DNA from: Geodermatophilaceae bacterium URHB0062
GTDB taxonomy: Bacteria; Actinomycetota; Actinomycetes; Mycobacteriales; Geodermatophilaceae
Length of the DNA: 64,000 bases
Direction of reading: 5' to 3'
NCBI GenBank assembly: GCA_000620185.1
Contig: KK211088.1
Span: 388,498-452,497, forward strand
Made by a program: the position numbers and the translations under genes. This document shows positions 7,619 to 16,689 of this stretch, piece after piece; position 1 is the first letter of the stretch, and each line of letters starts with the position of its first letter. The notes beneath the pieces are model-generated. The model was not told the DNA's origin, ran no database searches, and saw nothing but the letters and a program-made list of their open reading frames with translations.

Positions 7619-8461
7619 GTGTCCCTCGCGCTCGACGACTGTCCTCATACCCCTCCCCGTTCCCACGGCCGCTGGACGTCGCTGCTGCTGCGCATCGCCG
7701 ACGAGACGGAGCTCGACGGGTCGGTGCGCGTCGCCGGCGAGCCGGTCGCGGTGCGGGGCGGGTCCCGGCTCGTCACCGCGGCACTCACCGACGCCCTCCA
7801 CGCCCGCTACTTCCGCGCCTCCGCGGGCGCGCTCCGCCCTGCGGGCGGACGCCGGGGCGGGCAGACCTGCGAGCGGATGGCGAGCGCCCTGCAACCGCGG
7901 TTCCTGGGCCGGCGCGCCTGGACGCTGAGCTACCGCAGTGCGGCCGGCGTCCCGGCCTTCGCGATCGTCGCCGGCGGAGGCCCCGGTCCCGCCGCCGCCA
8001 CCTGCTTCCTCGACCTCACCCCGGCCGCCGCCCCCGAGGCGTTCGCCCAGCTGGTGAGCACCCTGGAGGGTTACGGCCTCGGTTTCCGGGCCGAGCTCTC
8101 CGGCCTCCCCGGGACGCCGGATCGGCTCGGTGCGGCCGCCGTCACGGTTGCCCGCGAGCACGCCCTCGCGGTGGCCCGGGTCGCGCTCCGGATGCGGCAG
8201 CGCGCTCCGCTGCTGTTCGGCACCGCGGTGCCCGCGTTCACCCGCGAGGTGGCGCCGGGCGTCGCGCTGGCCGACGAACCGGACGACGGGACGCCGTTCG
8301 CCCGGCACCGCTGCCGGTTGCTGGCGTCCGCGCTGGTCCGGGCCGGGCACGGGGCCGGCCCGGGCGAGCGGCGGGCCGCCGTCCTCCTGGCGCTGACCAC
8401 CGCCGGGCTCGACCCCGCGGCGCTGCACCTGAACCCGGGCAACGGCGAGTTCGGCCGCTAG
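7619..8461 (+). CDS. HopA1-family (T3SS effector-like) protein
   Basis: The C-terminal half of this 280-residue protein fits the HopA1 effector-family pattern: a PAFTREVAPGVALADEP segment, then GTPFARHRCRLLASAL, then AGLDPAALHLNPGN at the end. Near the N-terminus LHARYFRAS resembles the family's LY..YY motif. The name comes from a Pseudomonas effector, but most actinobacterial and cyanobacterial members are not effectors. Some, such as the LxmY-type proteins, work with a kinase-like protein in class V lanthipeptide maturation. Here no precursor peptide, kinase-like or protease gene is adjacent, so the function is open. The GTG at 7619 is chosen; the frame extends upstream to 7490 over the methyltransferase start. 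Its TAG stop interlocks with the glpD stop. Confidence 0.65.
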   Translation: MSLALDDCPHTPPRSHGRWTSLLLRIADETELDGSVRVAGEPVAVRGGSRLVTAALTDALHARYFRASAGALRPAGGRRGGQTCERMASALQPRFLGRRAWTLSYRSAAGVPAFAIVAGGGPGPAAATCFLDLTPAAAPEAFAQLVSTLEGYGLGFRAELSGLPGTPDRLGAAAVTVAREHALAVARVALRMRQRAPLLFGTAVPAFTREVAPGVALADEPDDGTPFARHRCRLLASALVRAGHGAGPGERRAAVLLALTTAGLDPAALHLNPGNGEFGR

Positions 8462-9990
8462 AGCTCCTCGGCCAGCACCTGCTCGGCGACGACCACCGCC
8501 CGCGCGCGGTCGGCGGGCACCAGGCCGATGCGGGTGCGGCGGTCGAGCAGGTCGCCGACGGTGCGCGCACCCTCGTGCCGGACGGCGAACCGCAGCTCCC
8601 CCACCGTCTCGGGCCGGCCGGCCACCACCGCCGCCGGCCCGAGAAGCTCGACGACCGGCGCCTCGGAGCCGTACCGGGCGACCAGCCGCTGGGGTGCGGC
8701 GATCCGGACGAGCGCCACGCGCGGTGCGGCGCCCACGAGGGGCAGCCGCGCGGTGACCGACCGCGGCGCCCCCCGGCCCAGCCGCGCGACGACGGCGTCC
8801 ACGGTCTGCTCGGCCATCGCGCGGTAGGTGGTCAGCTTGCCGCCGACCACGGTGAGGACCGGTCCGTCCGCCGAGAGCAGGTGCGTGCGCGAGAGGTCGG
8901 CCGTGGCGTCGCCGGGCCCGGTCCCCGCCGACGCCGGCAGCACCAGCGGCCGCAGACCCGCATAGGCGCCCACCACGTCGTCGCGCGTCAGCGGCACGTC
9001 GAGCACCTGGTTCACGGTCGCCAGCAACTGCGCGACCTCCGCCTCGCTGGGCAGCGGATCGTCGTCCGGCACGGGCCCGGACACCGGCTCGTCGGTGAGC
9101 CCGAGGTAGACCAGCCCGTCGGCCTGCGGCAGCGCGAAGACGTACCGCGACCGCGACCCGGGCAGCGGCACCGTCAGCGCCGCCGAGGGCGAGCCCAGCC
9201 GCGCACCGGGGACGACGAGGTGCGAGCCGCGCGAGGGCACGAGCCGGATGCCGGGCGCGAGCCGCTGCGCCCACACACCCGCGGCGTTCACGACCACACG
9301 AGCGTGCAGCGTCGTCGCCGTCCCGTCGACCTGCACGTGCACGTCGGCGCCGTCCACCCCGGCGCCGTCCACCCCGGTGACGGTCGCCCCGGTGAGCACG
9401 GCGGCTCCGTACGCGGCGGCCGTGCGGGCGAGCGCGACGACCAGCCGGGCGTCGTCGGTGAGCTGGCCGTCCCAGAAGACGACGCCACCGCGCCCGGGGC
9501 GCACGGCCGGCACCATCCGGGCCACGTCGTCGGGCCGCACCCGCCGGGTCGCCGGCAGCGATCCGCGGCCGCCAGGCACGGACAGCCGCACCAGGTCGCC
9601 CAGCCGCCCGCCGGCCGCGGCGAGAGCGGTGACGTCGCGGCCGGCGGCGTCCGGGACGAGAAAGGGCAGCCGGCGGACCAGGTGCGGCGCGGTGGCGCCC
9701 ATGAGGACGGCGCGCTCGCGGGCGCTCTCCCGCGCCAGCCCGATCTCGCCGTGCGCGAGGTAGCGCAGCCCGCCGTGCACGAGCTTCGACGACCATCTGC
9801 TCGTGCCGGCGGCGAGGTCCGCGCGCTCGAGCAGGACGACGGACAGCCCCCGGCTCGCGGCGTCCAGGGCCACGCCCGCCCCGGTCACGCCGCCGCCCAC
9901 GACGACCACGTCCACGGGTCCGCCGGCGAGGACGTCGAGGTCACGGGCCCGCCGCTCGGGGGACAGCGAACCCGGCAGCGCGGCGGTCAC
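8458..9990 (-). CDS. glpD: Aerobic glycerol-3-phosphate dehydrogenase
   Basis: This 510-residue flavoprotein oxidises sn-glycerol 3-phosphate to dihydroxyacetone phosphate and passes electrons to quinone at the membrane. The N-terminal FAD fold is clear (DVVVVGGGVTGAGVALDAAS, then LLERADLAAGTSRWSSKLVHGGLRYL), as are VVVNAAGVWAQ and VLTVVGGKLTTYRAMAEQ, with the DAO C-terminal helical domain following. GTG 9990 is preferred because GGGGGAG sits 6 bases before it; an ATG at 9996 abuts that site. It is divergent from the AGPS-like oxidase across a gap of only 38 bases, and its stop interlocks with the HopA1-type gene as CTAG. Confidence 0.9.
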   Translation of the reverse strand: MTAALPGSLSPERRARDLDVLAGGPVDVVVVGGGVTGAGVALDAASRGLSVVLLERADLAAGTSRWSSKLVHGGLRYLAHGEIGLARESARERAVLMGATAPHLVRRLPFLVPDAAGRDVTALAAAGGRLGDLVRLSVPGGRGSLPATRRVRPDDVARMVPAVRPGRGGVVFWDGQLTDDARLVVALARTAAAYGAAVLTGATVTGVDGAGVDGADVHVQVDGTATTLHARVVVNAAGVWAQRLAPGIRLVPSRGSHLVVPGARLGSPSAALTVPLPGSRSRYVFALPQADGLVYLGLTDEPVSGPVPDDDPLPSEAEVAQLLATVNQVLDVPLTRDDVVGAYAGLRPLVLPASAGTGPGDATADLSRTHLLSADGPVLTVVGGKLTTYRAMAEQTVDAVVARLGRGAPRSVTARLPLVGAAPRVALVRIAAPQRLVARYGSEAPVVELLGPAAVVAGRPETVGELRFAVRHEGARTVGDLLDRRTRIGLVPADRARAVVVAEQVLAEEL

Positions 9991-10028
9991 CTGCATCTCC
10001 CCCGCGCGAGCACCGGCAGACTGTAGCC

Positions 10029-11696
10029 GTGTCCGAGCAGCCGGAACTGACGATCCAGGGATGGGGCCCGTCCGGCTCCGCGGCCGAGAGGGAGCCGAGG
10101 GACGAGCCCGACCTCGGCGCCGCGCTCCCCAAGCCGGCCCGCCGCTACCTCGCCAAGGAGCTCGGCTGGACGCCCCGGTCGACCCCGCCGGTCGCCGTGG
10201 CCGACATCCGGCTGGCCCCGTCGCGGCTGCCCGAGGAGGCCCGCACCGTCCTGGTCGGCCTGCTCGGTGAGGCCAACGTGCGCACCGACCGGGAGGCACG
10301 CCTGCGCCGTGCGGGCGGCAAGAGCTACCTCGACCTGCTGCGCCGCCGGGAGGGCGACGCCTCCGACGCCCCGGACGCCGTCGTCTCCCCCGGGACGACC
10401 GAGGAGACGGCGGCGCTGCTGGGCGCGTGCAGCGAGCTGGGCGTGGTCGTGGTGCCCTTCGGCGGCGGCACGAGCGTGGTCGGCGGGCTCGCCGGCATCG
10501 ACCCCGACGACCGGCCGTCGATCGCCGTCGACCTGGGCCGCATGGCATCGGTGCAGGCGCTCGACGTGCCGTCGTCCCTGGTGACCGTGGGCCCCGGCAT
10601 GCGCGGCCCCGCGCTGGAGCATGAACTGGCCCGGGAGGGGCTCACCTTCGGCCACCTGCCGCAGAGCTGGGAGTTCGCCACCGTCGGGGGCTACGCGGCC
10701 ACCCGCTCGGCGGGGCAGGCCTCGACCGGGGTCGGCCGCTTCGACGACCTGGTCGCGGGGCTCACCCTGGCGACGCCGTCCGGCGTCCTCGAGCTGGGCC
10801 ACCCACCGGCCAGCGCGGCCGGCCCCGACCTGCTCGGCCTGGCGCTGGGCTCCGAGGGGACGCTCGGGGTGATCACCGAGCTGCGGCTGCGGGTGCGTCC
10901 CACGCCGTCCGCGAGCTCGTACGAGGGGTGGTCGTTCCGCTCCTGGGCCGCCGGGCTCGCGGCGATCCAGCAGCTGGCCCGCAACGACCTGCTGCCCGAC
11001 GTCGTCCGGCTCTCCGACTCCGACGAGACCCGCACCAACCTGCTCATGGCAGCCGGCACCGGCGCCCGGGCGCTGCGGACGACGCTCCGGGCGCGCGGGC
11101 ACGGCGAGGGCTGCCTGCTGGTGCTCGGCTGGGAGGGGCTTCCGGCGATGCTCCGCGCCCGCAGCCGTACGGCGGCCTCGTTGCTGCGCGACGGCGGGGG
11201 CACGCGCCTGGGCCGCCGGGTCGGGGAGTCGTGGAGGAAGCACCGGTTCCAGGCGCCGTACCTGCGCGACACCCTGCTGGACGCGGGGCTGATGGTCGAG
11301 ACCCTGGAGACCGCGGCCACGTGGTCGGCGCTGCCCACGGTCTACGACGCCGTCCGCCGGGCACTGCGGGAGTCGCTCACCCGCGACGGACGCCGTCCGC
11401 TGGTGATGAGCCACGTCTCGCACGGTTATCCGACCGGCGCCTCGCTGTACGTGACCGTGGTGGCCGACCGGGACGACGACCTCCCCATCCAGCAGTGGCT
11501 CTCCGCCAAGCGGGCCGCGACCGACGCGCTGCTCGGCGCCGGCGGCACGCTCACCCACCACCACGCGGTCGGTGCCGACCACCGTCCCTGGCTGGAGCGC
11601 GAGATCGGCCCGCTCGGGGTGGAGGTGCTGCGCGCGGTGAAGGAGCGCCTGGACCCGAACGGCATCTGCAACCCCGGCGTCCTGCTCCCCGACTGA
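10029..11696 (+). CDS. FAD-binding oxidase of the alkyl-dihydroxyacetonephosphate synthase (AGPS) type
   Basis: This 555-residue protein combines a PCMH-type FAD-binding domain (AVVSPGTTEETAALL, VVPFGGGTSVVGG, DLLGLALGSEGTLGVITELRL) with an FAD_oxidase_C domain. The C-terminal GGTLTHHHAVGADHRPWLE carries the histidine cluster of AGPS, the enzyme that swaps the acyl chain of acyl-DHAP for an alkyl chain. Actinobacterial homologues have not been shown to make ether lipids, so the exact reaction is uncertain. Its placement divergent from glpD, a DHAP-producing enzyme, agrees with DHAP-related chemistry. GTG 10029 lies 6 bases behind CAGACT, a possible leaderless -10 box. Confidence 0.82.
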   Translation: MSEQPELTIQGWGPSGSAAEREPRDEPDLGAALPKPARRYLAKELGWTPRSTPPVAVADIRLAPSRLPEEARTVLVGLLGEANVRTDREARLRRAGGKSYLDLLRRREGDASDAPDAVVSPGTTEETAALLGACSELGVVVVPFGGGTSVVGGLAGIDPDDRPSIAVDLGRMASVQALDVPSSLVTVGPGMRGPALEHELAREGLTFGHLPQSWEFATVGGYAATRSAGQASTGVGRFDDLVAGLTLATPSGVLELGHPPASAAGPDLLGLALGSEGTLGVITELRLRVRPTPSASSYEGWSFRSWAAGLAAIQQLARNDLLPDVVRLSDSDETRTNLLMAAGTGARALRTTLRARGHGEGCLLVLGWEGLPAMLRARSRTAASLLRDGGGTRLGRRVGESWRKHRFQAPYLRDTLLDAGLMVETLETAATWSALPTVYDAVRRALRESLTRDGRRPLVMSHVSHGYPTGASLYVTVVADRDDDLPIQQWLSAKRAATDALLGAGGTLTHHHAVGADHRPWLEREIGPLGVEVLRAVKERLDPNGICNPGVLLPD

Positions 11697-11773
11697 TCGC
11701 CGAGTGGGATTCGAGCAGCTCACCTGCACGGATCCACGCCACACGGGGGCCCGGCGCGGCACCCTGTTCTCCC

Positions 11774-12850
11774 ATGCCGACCAGCGTGCGCGACACCGTG
11801 ACAGACCTGATGGAGCGGCACCACGTTCCCGGGATGGCGCTCGCCGTCACCGGTGCCCAGCGGCTCCTGTTCGTCGAAACCTTCGGCCACCGGGACCTGA
11901 CACGCCGGCGCCCGGTCACGCCGGAGACCCGCTTCCCCTGGTTCTCGATGTCGAAGATCGTCACGGCGACCGCCGCCATGCGCCTGACCGGCACGGGGCA
12001 GCTGGACCTCGACGCGCCCGTGGACCCGCTGGTCCCCGGCTTCCGGACGACTTCGGGCGACCGACCGGTGCTCCGGCAGCTGCTGAACCACACCTCGGGT
12101 GCGGCGAACCCGCTGCCGCTCCGGTGGGTCCTCCCCGGGGATGCCTCCGACGACGACGCCCGGGCGTTCGCCGCCGGGATCCTGGCCCGGCACGGCCGCC
12201 CGAAGCGCCCCGCCGGAGGGCCGGCCCGCTACTCGAACCTCGGCTACCTGGTACTCGCGCAGGCGATCGAGCGGGTGACCGGCGAACGGTTCGAGGCGCA
12301 CGTGCGACGCGCCGTCCTCGAGCCGGCCGGCATGTCCTGCACCGGCTACTCCCCTGCCGGAGGTGAACCGGCGACCGGCTACGTCCGCCTGCGCCCGCCC
12401 CTCGGCCTCCTGCTCCGCGCGATCCTGCCGGCCGGCATCGTCGGCGACCGGCACGGCGAGCAGATCGCGCTCCGACCGTTCCGGGTCGCCGGCAGCGGCT
12501 ACGGCGGCCTGATCGGCACTGCCTCCGACGCCGCCCGGCTGCTCCGGGTGCACCTGGCGGACGGCGTGATCGACGGCCACCGCATCCTCTCGGCGGAGGC
12601 CGTCCGGTCGATGCGTGCCATCGTCACGCCGGGTGCGCCGTTCGACCTCGGCCTGGGCTGGTTCCGGCCCGCCGCCGACCGGAACGCGAGCCCGGCGTTC
12701 GTGGAGCACTGGGGCACCGGGCTCGGCTTCTGGAACGCGATGCGCCTGTATCCCGGCCTCGGGCTGGGGATCGTCGTCATGGCCAACACGACGCGGCCCT
12801 ACGACCATGCGCACCTCATGGACGCAGTCGTGACAGCGGTCGGAGGCTGA
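11774..12850 (+). CDS. Serine hydrolase of the beta-lactamase/penicillin-binding protein fold
   Basis: This 358-residue protein has the class C beta-lactamase family layout. The nucleophile motif S-x-x-K is Ser58-Met-Ser-Lys61, the Y-x-N motif is in ARYSNLGYL, and HWGTGLGFWN near the C-terminus stands where the KTG/HxG triad is usual. LLNHTSG is also typical. No signal peptide is seen, so it is probably an intracellular esterase or peptidase rather than a resistance enzyme. The ATG at 11774 begins the conserved region. A strong hairpin overlaps its stop codon. Confidence 0.85.
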   Translation: MPTSVRDTVTDLMERHHVPGMALAVTGAQRLLFVETFGHRDLTRRRPVTPETRFPWFSMSKIVTATAAMRLTGTGQLDLDAPVDPLVPGFRTTSGDRPVLRQLLNHTSGAANPLPLRWVLPGDASDDDARAFAAGILARHGRPKRPAGGPARYSNLGYLVLAQAIERVTGERFEAHVRRAVLEPAGMSCTGYSPAGGEPATGYVRLRPPLGLLLRAILPAGIVGDRHGEQIALRPFRVAGSGYGGLIGTASDAARLLRVHLADGVIDGHRILSAEAVRSMRAIVTPGAPFDLGLGWFRPAADRNASPAFVEHWGTGLGFWNAMRLYPGLGLGIVVMANTTRPYDHAHLMDAVVTAVGG

Positions 12851-12876
12851 GAGCGCAGGTTTCCTGCGCTCTCAGC
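12846..12876. terminator. Bidirectional hairpin terminator
   Basis: GCTGAGAGCGCAGG (12846-12859), loop TTT, CCTGCGCTCTCAGC (12863-12876): a perfect 14-bp stem. It overlaps the stop codon of the serine hydrolase and lies 6 bases from the stop of the convergent flavoenzyme gene. Confidence 0.8.
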
Positions 12877-12882
12877 CCCCAC

Positions 12883-14331
12883 TCAGAAGGCGTGGCCGAA
12901 GGTGAAGACGCCGGCCGGGTCAACGGCCCGCTTCACCGCGCGGAGCCGCTCCACCGTCGCGGGCAGGTAGGCGGCGGCGACCTCATCGGGGCCGGACACG
13001 TCGCCCAGGTGGTTGAGCGGGCAGCCGGGCGCCGCCCACGGCTCCAGGGCACGGAGCACACCGCGCCCGACGGCGGGCACCACGTGCGCCAGCTCCGGGA
13101 TGCCGGGGCCCAGCACGAACACCATCCACGGCGCGCCGCGGCCGGCGACCGCGTTCGGCGCCTCCGGCTGCCGGGCCAGCGCACCGCCGAGCTGCCGCAG
13201 CTCGACCATGACCAGCGGGACGTCGACCTGCGGGCCGGCCGCCGCGAGCAGGACGTCGACCGTCTCCGCCGCCAGGTCGCCGAGCAGCATGCCCTTCTCC
13301 CACGCGGGCAGCGGGTCGACCGGGTCCATGTGGATGGCGTCCATCTCGTCGGTCCGCATGGGGCCGACGAACCCGAGCAGGATCGTGCCCGCGCCCTTCA
13401 TCGGCGCGATCAGCGACTCGGCCTCGGCCTCGTCGAGCCCGGAGTAGGCGAACCGCAAATGGACGACGGTCTGCCCGCGCAGCGGCGGCGGCAGCTCCTC
13501 CATCGGCGGCATGCGGAGGACAGCGACCGACGTGGTGACGTCCTCGGGCAGGGTCGGCGCCCACGCGCGGTAGGCGTGCAGGACGGCGGCCGCGTCGTCC
13601 CCGGCGAAGAAGATGCCCCCGGCGTAGAGGGTGGTGAGCGGTACCAGCTCGATCTCGAGCGCGGTCACGATGCCGAAGTTGCCCTTGCCGCCGCGCACGG
13701 CCCAGAACAACTCGGCGTCGGAGGCGGCCGTGACCCGGCGCAGCTCTCCGTCGGCGGTGACCAGCTCGACGGCGAGGACGTGGTCGGCGGCGAACCCGTG
13801 CTTGCGGCCCAGCGAGCCCAGCCCGCCACCGAGGGTGTAGCCGACCACGCCGACGTCGGACGACGAGCCGCACAGCCCGGCCAGGCCGAACTCGGCGGCG
13901 GCTTCCATCACCCGCTTCCACTTCACGCCGGCCTCGACGCGTGCCGTCCGCCGCTCGGGATCGATGAACACGCCCTGCATCCGGCGGGTGGTGACCATCA
14001 TCGAGCCGGCGGCGTTGCGGACCGGCCCGTGCCCGGTGGCCTGCACCGCCACCCGCAGGTCGTGCGCGACCGCCCAGGAGACGGCGGCGCAGACGTCGGC
14101 GGCGCGGGTGGCACCCACCGCGATCGCCGGGGTGTGCTGGATCGCCACGTTCCAGGTCGTCACCTCGGCCGCCAGTCCGTCGTCGCCCGCCGCGAAGACC
14201 GGTCCGTGCACGGAGATGCGGAGGTCGTCGACGTCGGCGGCCGGGAAGCCCGGGGCCAGGGTGTCGAGGACGGCGTCGTCGAGGACGAGGGCCAGGGGCT
14301 CGGGCTCGCCGGGGAGCTCGGTCAGGCTCAT
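12883..14331 (-). CDS. FAD-linked oxidoreductase, BBE (berberine-bridge/6-hydroxynicotine oxidase) type
   Basis: This 482-residue enzyme has a PCMH FAD-binding domain with VQATGHGP, where the His may be the FAD attachment residue as in 6-hydroxynicotine oxidase. It then shows SSSDVGVVGYTLGGGLGSLGRKHG and ELFWAVRGGKGNFGIVT. The C-terminus (RLRAVKRAVDPAGVFTFGHAF) is a BBE motif. Members oxidise varied alcohols and amines; the substrate is unknown. ATG 14331 starts the protein; the frame stays open far upstream but without homology. The 230 bp between it and the SDR gene hold no gene that I can see. Confidence 0.85.
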   Translation of the reverse strand: MSLTELPGEPEPLALVLDDAVLDTLAPGFPAADVDDLRISVHGPVFAAGDDGLAAEVTTWNVAIQHTPAIAVGATRAADVCAAVSWAVAHDLRVAVQATGHGPVRNAAGSMMVTTRRMQGVFIDPERRTARVEAGVKWKRVMEAAAEFGLAGLCGSSSDVGVVGYTLGGGLGSLGRKHGFAADHVLAVELVTADGELRRVTAASDAELFWAVRGGKGNFGIVTALEIELVPLTTLYAGGIFFAGDDAAAVLHAYRAWAPTLPEDVTTSVAVLRMPPMEELPPPLRGQTVVHLRFAYSGLDEAEAESLIAPMKGAGTILLGFVGPMRTDEMDAIHMDPVDPLPAWEKGMLLGDLAAETVDVLLAAAGPQVDVPLVMVELRQLGGALARQPEAPNAVAGRGAPWMVFVLGPGIPELAHVVPAVGRGVLRALEPWAAPGCPLNHLGDVSGPDEVAAAYLPATVERLRAVKRAVDPAGVFTFGHAF

Positions 14332-14561
14332 GGTGGAGGCGGTTCCTCTTCGCGTGCCGCGGCGCCGCGCCGCGGAGGTGATCAAGACGGGACGAAGAGT
14401 CGGGTCACCCCCTTGCCGGATACGTGCGGCGGACGGAGATCTCCCCGACGTCGGCCCGGTCGCGCCGCGCGGAGAGCGGCTCAGGGTGTCGGCCGCCGGC
14501 AGCGGACGCAATGCCCGCGGAGGCCGATGGAGATCCGGAACCGGAACGGTCCCGCGGCGGG

Positions 14562-15332
14562 TCAGCGGGTGGTGGCGATCCCGCCGTCGACGGGGATGAC
14601 GGCCCCGGTCACGTAGGAGCCGGCCCGGCTGGCCAGGTAGACGACGACGCCGGCCATGTCGTCGGGGCGGCCGATCCGGTTCAGCGGCGAGCGTGCGGCG
14701 ATCTCCGCACCGAAGGCGTCGAGCGTCGCCGCCATCATCTTCGACTCGAACGGACCCGGCGCGACGGCGTTGACCGTGATCCGGCGGGGCCCGAGCTCCT
14801 TGGCCAGCACCCGGGTGAGGTGGTGCAGCGCGGCCTTGCTCGAGGAGTACGAGTACGTGTGCATCGGGGGCACGTGCAGGCCGTCGATGCTGCCGACGTT
14901 GACCACCCGCGCCGGGTCGTCGTCGGTGCCGGCCTCCTCGAGCAGCGGCAGCAAGGCGCGGGTGAGGAAGAACGGCGACTTGAGGTTGAGGTCGACGACC
15001 TTGTCCCACGCCGAGGAAGGGAACTCCTCGAGCGACGGCGCCCCCCAGGTGGCGCCGGCGTTGTTCACCAGGATGTGCAGCTCGTCCTCGCGCTCGGCGA
15101 CCGCGGTCGCCAGCCGGGTGCACTCCTCCTCGCGGGAGAGGTCGGCCGGGATCGAGGCCACGCGACCGAACTGCGACAGCTCCGCGACGGCGGCCTCGCC
15201 GGCGTCGGCCTTCCGCGAGCTGACGTAGACGCGAGCTCCGGCCTGCAGCAGACCGCGGGCCATCATCATGCCGATTCCGCGGGTACCGCCGGTGACGACG
15301 GCGACCTTGCCGGTCAGGTCGAACAGATCCAC
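14562..15332 (-). CDS. SDR-family NAD(P)-dependent oxidoreductase
   Basis: This 256-residue classical short-chain dehydrogenase has the cofactor motif TGGTRGIG at about residues 14-21, NNAG in [12 protein letters not shown], the catalytic Ser in VGSIDG and the Tyr/Lys pair in [10 protein letters not shown]. The end [14 protein letters not shown] is typical of the FabG-like group. GTG 15332 is chosen because GGAG lies about 7 bases upstream (CCGGAGGCCCGC). The substrate cannot be told. It is divergent from the arginine deiminase gene. Confidence 0.88.
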   Translation of the reverse strand: MDLFDLTGKVAVVTGGTRGIGMMMARGLLQAGARVYVSSRKADAGEAAVAELSQFGRVASIPADLSREEECTRLATAVAEREDELHILVNNAGATWGAPSLEEFPSSAWDKVVDLNLKSPFFLTRALLPLLEEAGTDDDPARVVNVGSIDGLHVPPMHTYSYSSSKAALHHLTRVLAKELGPRRITVNAVAPGPFESKMMAATLDAFGAEIAARSPLNRIGRPDDMAGVVVYLASRAGSYVTGAVIPVDGGIATTR

Positions 15333-15447
15333 GCGGGCCTCCGGACAGGTGGGCCCGCGCCGCTGCGAGCCGCCGCGAGGCACCATATCCAGCGGTTTCC
15401 CGGCGGGTACCGGGCGCGGGCGGGGCGGCTTGTGGAAACCTTCGGCC

Positions 15448-16689
15448 ATGAACCCAGCCAGGGTCCCGTCGACCGTCCCCGCCGTGGGCGCCACCAGCGA
15501 GGTCGGCCGGCTGCGCACCGTGATGCTGCACCGGCCCGGCCCCGAGCTGCGCCGGCTGACGCCCCGGAACAACGACCAGTTGCTGTTCGACGGCGTGCCG
15601 TGGGTCGACCGCGCGCAGGAGGAGCACGACGCCTTCGCCGCCGCGCTGACGGAGCGCGGGGTCGAGGTGCTGCACCTCGACCGGCTGCTCACCGAGGTGC
15701 TGTCGTTCCCGGCCGCCCGCGCGGAGCTGATCGCCGCGGCCGGCGACGATCCCCGGCTGGGCGCCAGCCTGCAGCGCAGCGCCGCCGCGCACCTGGCCGG
15801 CCTCGCGCCCGAGGACCTCTCCGGCGCCCTCATCGCGGGCCTGGCCCACGACGAGCTGCGCGGCGGGCACGGGCTGGCCTACCAGGTCATGGACCGCGGC
15901 GACTTCGTCGTCCCCCCGCTGCCGAACCTGCTGTTCACCCGCGACTCCTCGGTCTGGGTCGGCGACGAGGTGGCCGTGACCTCGCTGGCCATGCCGGCGC
16001 GGCACCGCGAGAGCACCATCACCGCCGCCGTCTACACCCACCACCCCCGCTTCGCCGGAGCCGAGCAGCTCTACGGCGCGCATCTCGAGCACCTCGAAGG
16101 CGGCGACGTCCTGCTGCTGGCTCCCGGAGTGGTGGCCGTCGGCGTCGGCGAGCGGACGACGCCGGGCGGGGCCGAGCGCCTGGCCCGGCGGTTGTTCGCC
16201 CGGGGCCTGGCCCAGACGGTGCTCGTCGTCCCGATCGCCCAGCAGCGGGCCACCATGCACCTGGACACCATCGCCACGATGGTCGACGCCGACGCGATGG
16301 TCATGTACCCCGCGGTCGCCGACACCCTGGTCGCCTGGACGGTCACCGCCCCCGACGGTGTGGCCGACGACGCCGACACCGCGGAGCTGGCGGTCACCGG
16401 TCCGCAGCCGTTCGTCGTCGCCGCCGCGGCCGCCATGGGCATCGACCGGCTGCGCGTGATCGACACCGGCCTGGATCCGGTCACCGCCGAGCGCGAGCAG
16501 TGGGACGACGGCAACAACACCCTGGCGCTGGCGCCCCGTCTCGCGGTCGCCTACGAGCGCAACACGGTCACCAACGCCGCGCTGGAGGCCGCCGGCATCG
16601 AGGTGATCGCCATCGCCGGCTCGGAGCTGGGCAGCGGCCGCGGCGGCCCGCGCTGCATGAGCTGCCCGATCAGCCGCGACCCCCTCTAG
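15448..16689 (+). CDS. arcA: Arginine deiminase
   Basis: This 413-residue enzyme hydrolyses arginine to citrulline and ammonia. All family blocks are present: [57 protein letters not shown] and the C-terminal [17 protein letters not shown] with catalytic Cys403. The ATG at 15448 gives the normal length. No ornithine carbamoyltransferase or carbamate kinase lies beside it, so a complete ADI fermentation operon is not present here. The next gene starts at the base after its TAG stop, which suggests translational coupling. Confidence 0.92.
   Translation: MNPARVPSTVPAVGATSEVGRLRTVMLHRPGPELRRLTPRNNDQLLFDGVPWVDRAQEEHDAFAAALTERGVEVLHLDRLLTEVLSFPAARAELIAAAGDDPRLGASLQRSAAAHLAGLAPEDLSGALIAGLAHDELRGGHGLAYQVMDRGDFVVPPLPNLLFTRDSSVWVGDEVAVTSLAMPARHRESTITAAVYTHHPRFAGAEQLYGAHLEHLEGGDVLLLAPGVVAVGVGERTTPGGAERLARRLFARGLAQTVLVVPIAQQRATMHLDTIATMVDADAMVMYPAVADTLVAWTVTAPDGVADDADTAELAVTGPQPFVVAAAAAMGIDRLRVIDTGLDPVTAEREQWDDGNNTLALAPRLAVAYERNTVTNAALEAAGIEVIAIAGSELGSGRGGPRCMSCPISRDPL

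Noticed and set aside
7619-8461. Evidence for a type III secretion system
   Set aside because: HopA1 is only a family name here; no secretion apparatus, chaperone or phytopathogen context is present.
6667-10026. A plus-strand frame of about 1119 codons
   Set aside because: It runs antisense to the methyltransferase and glpD and out of frame to the HopA1-type gene.
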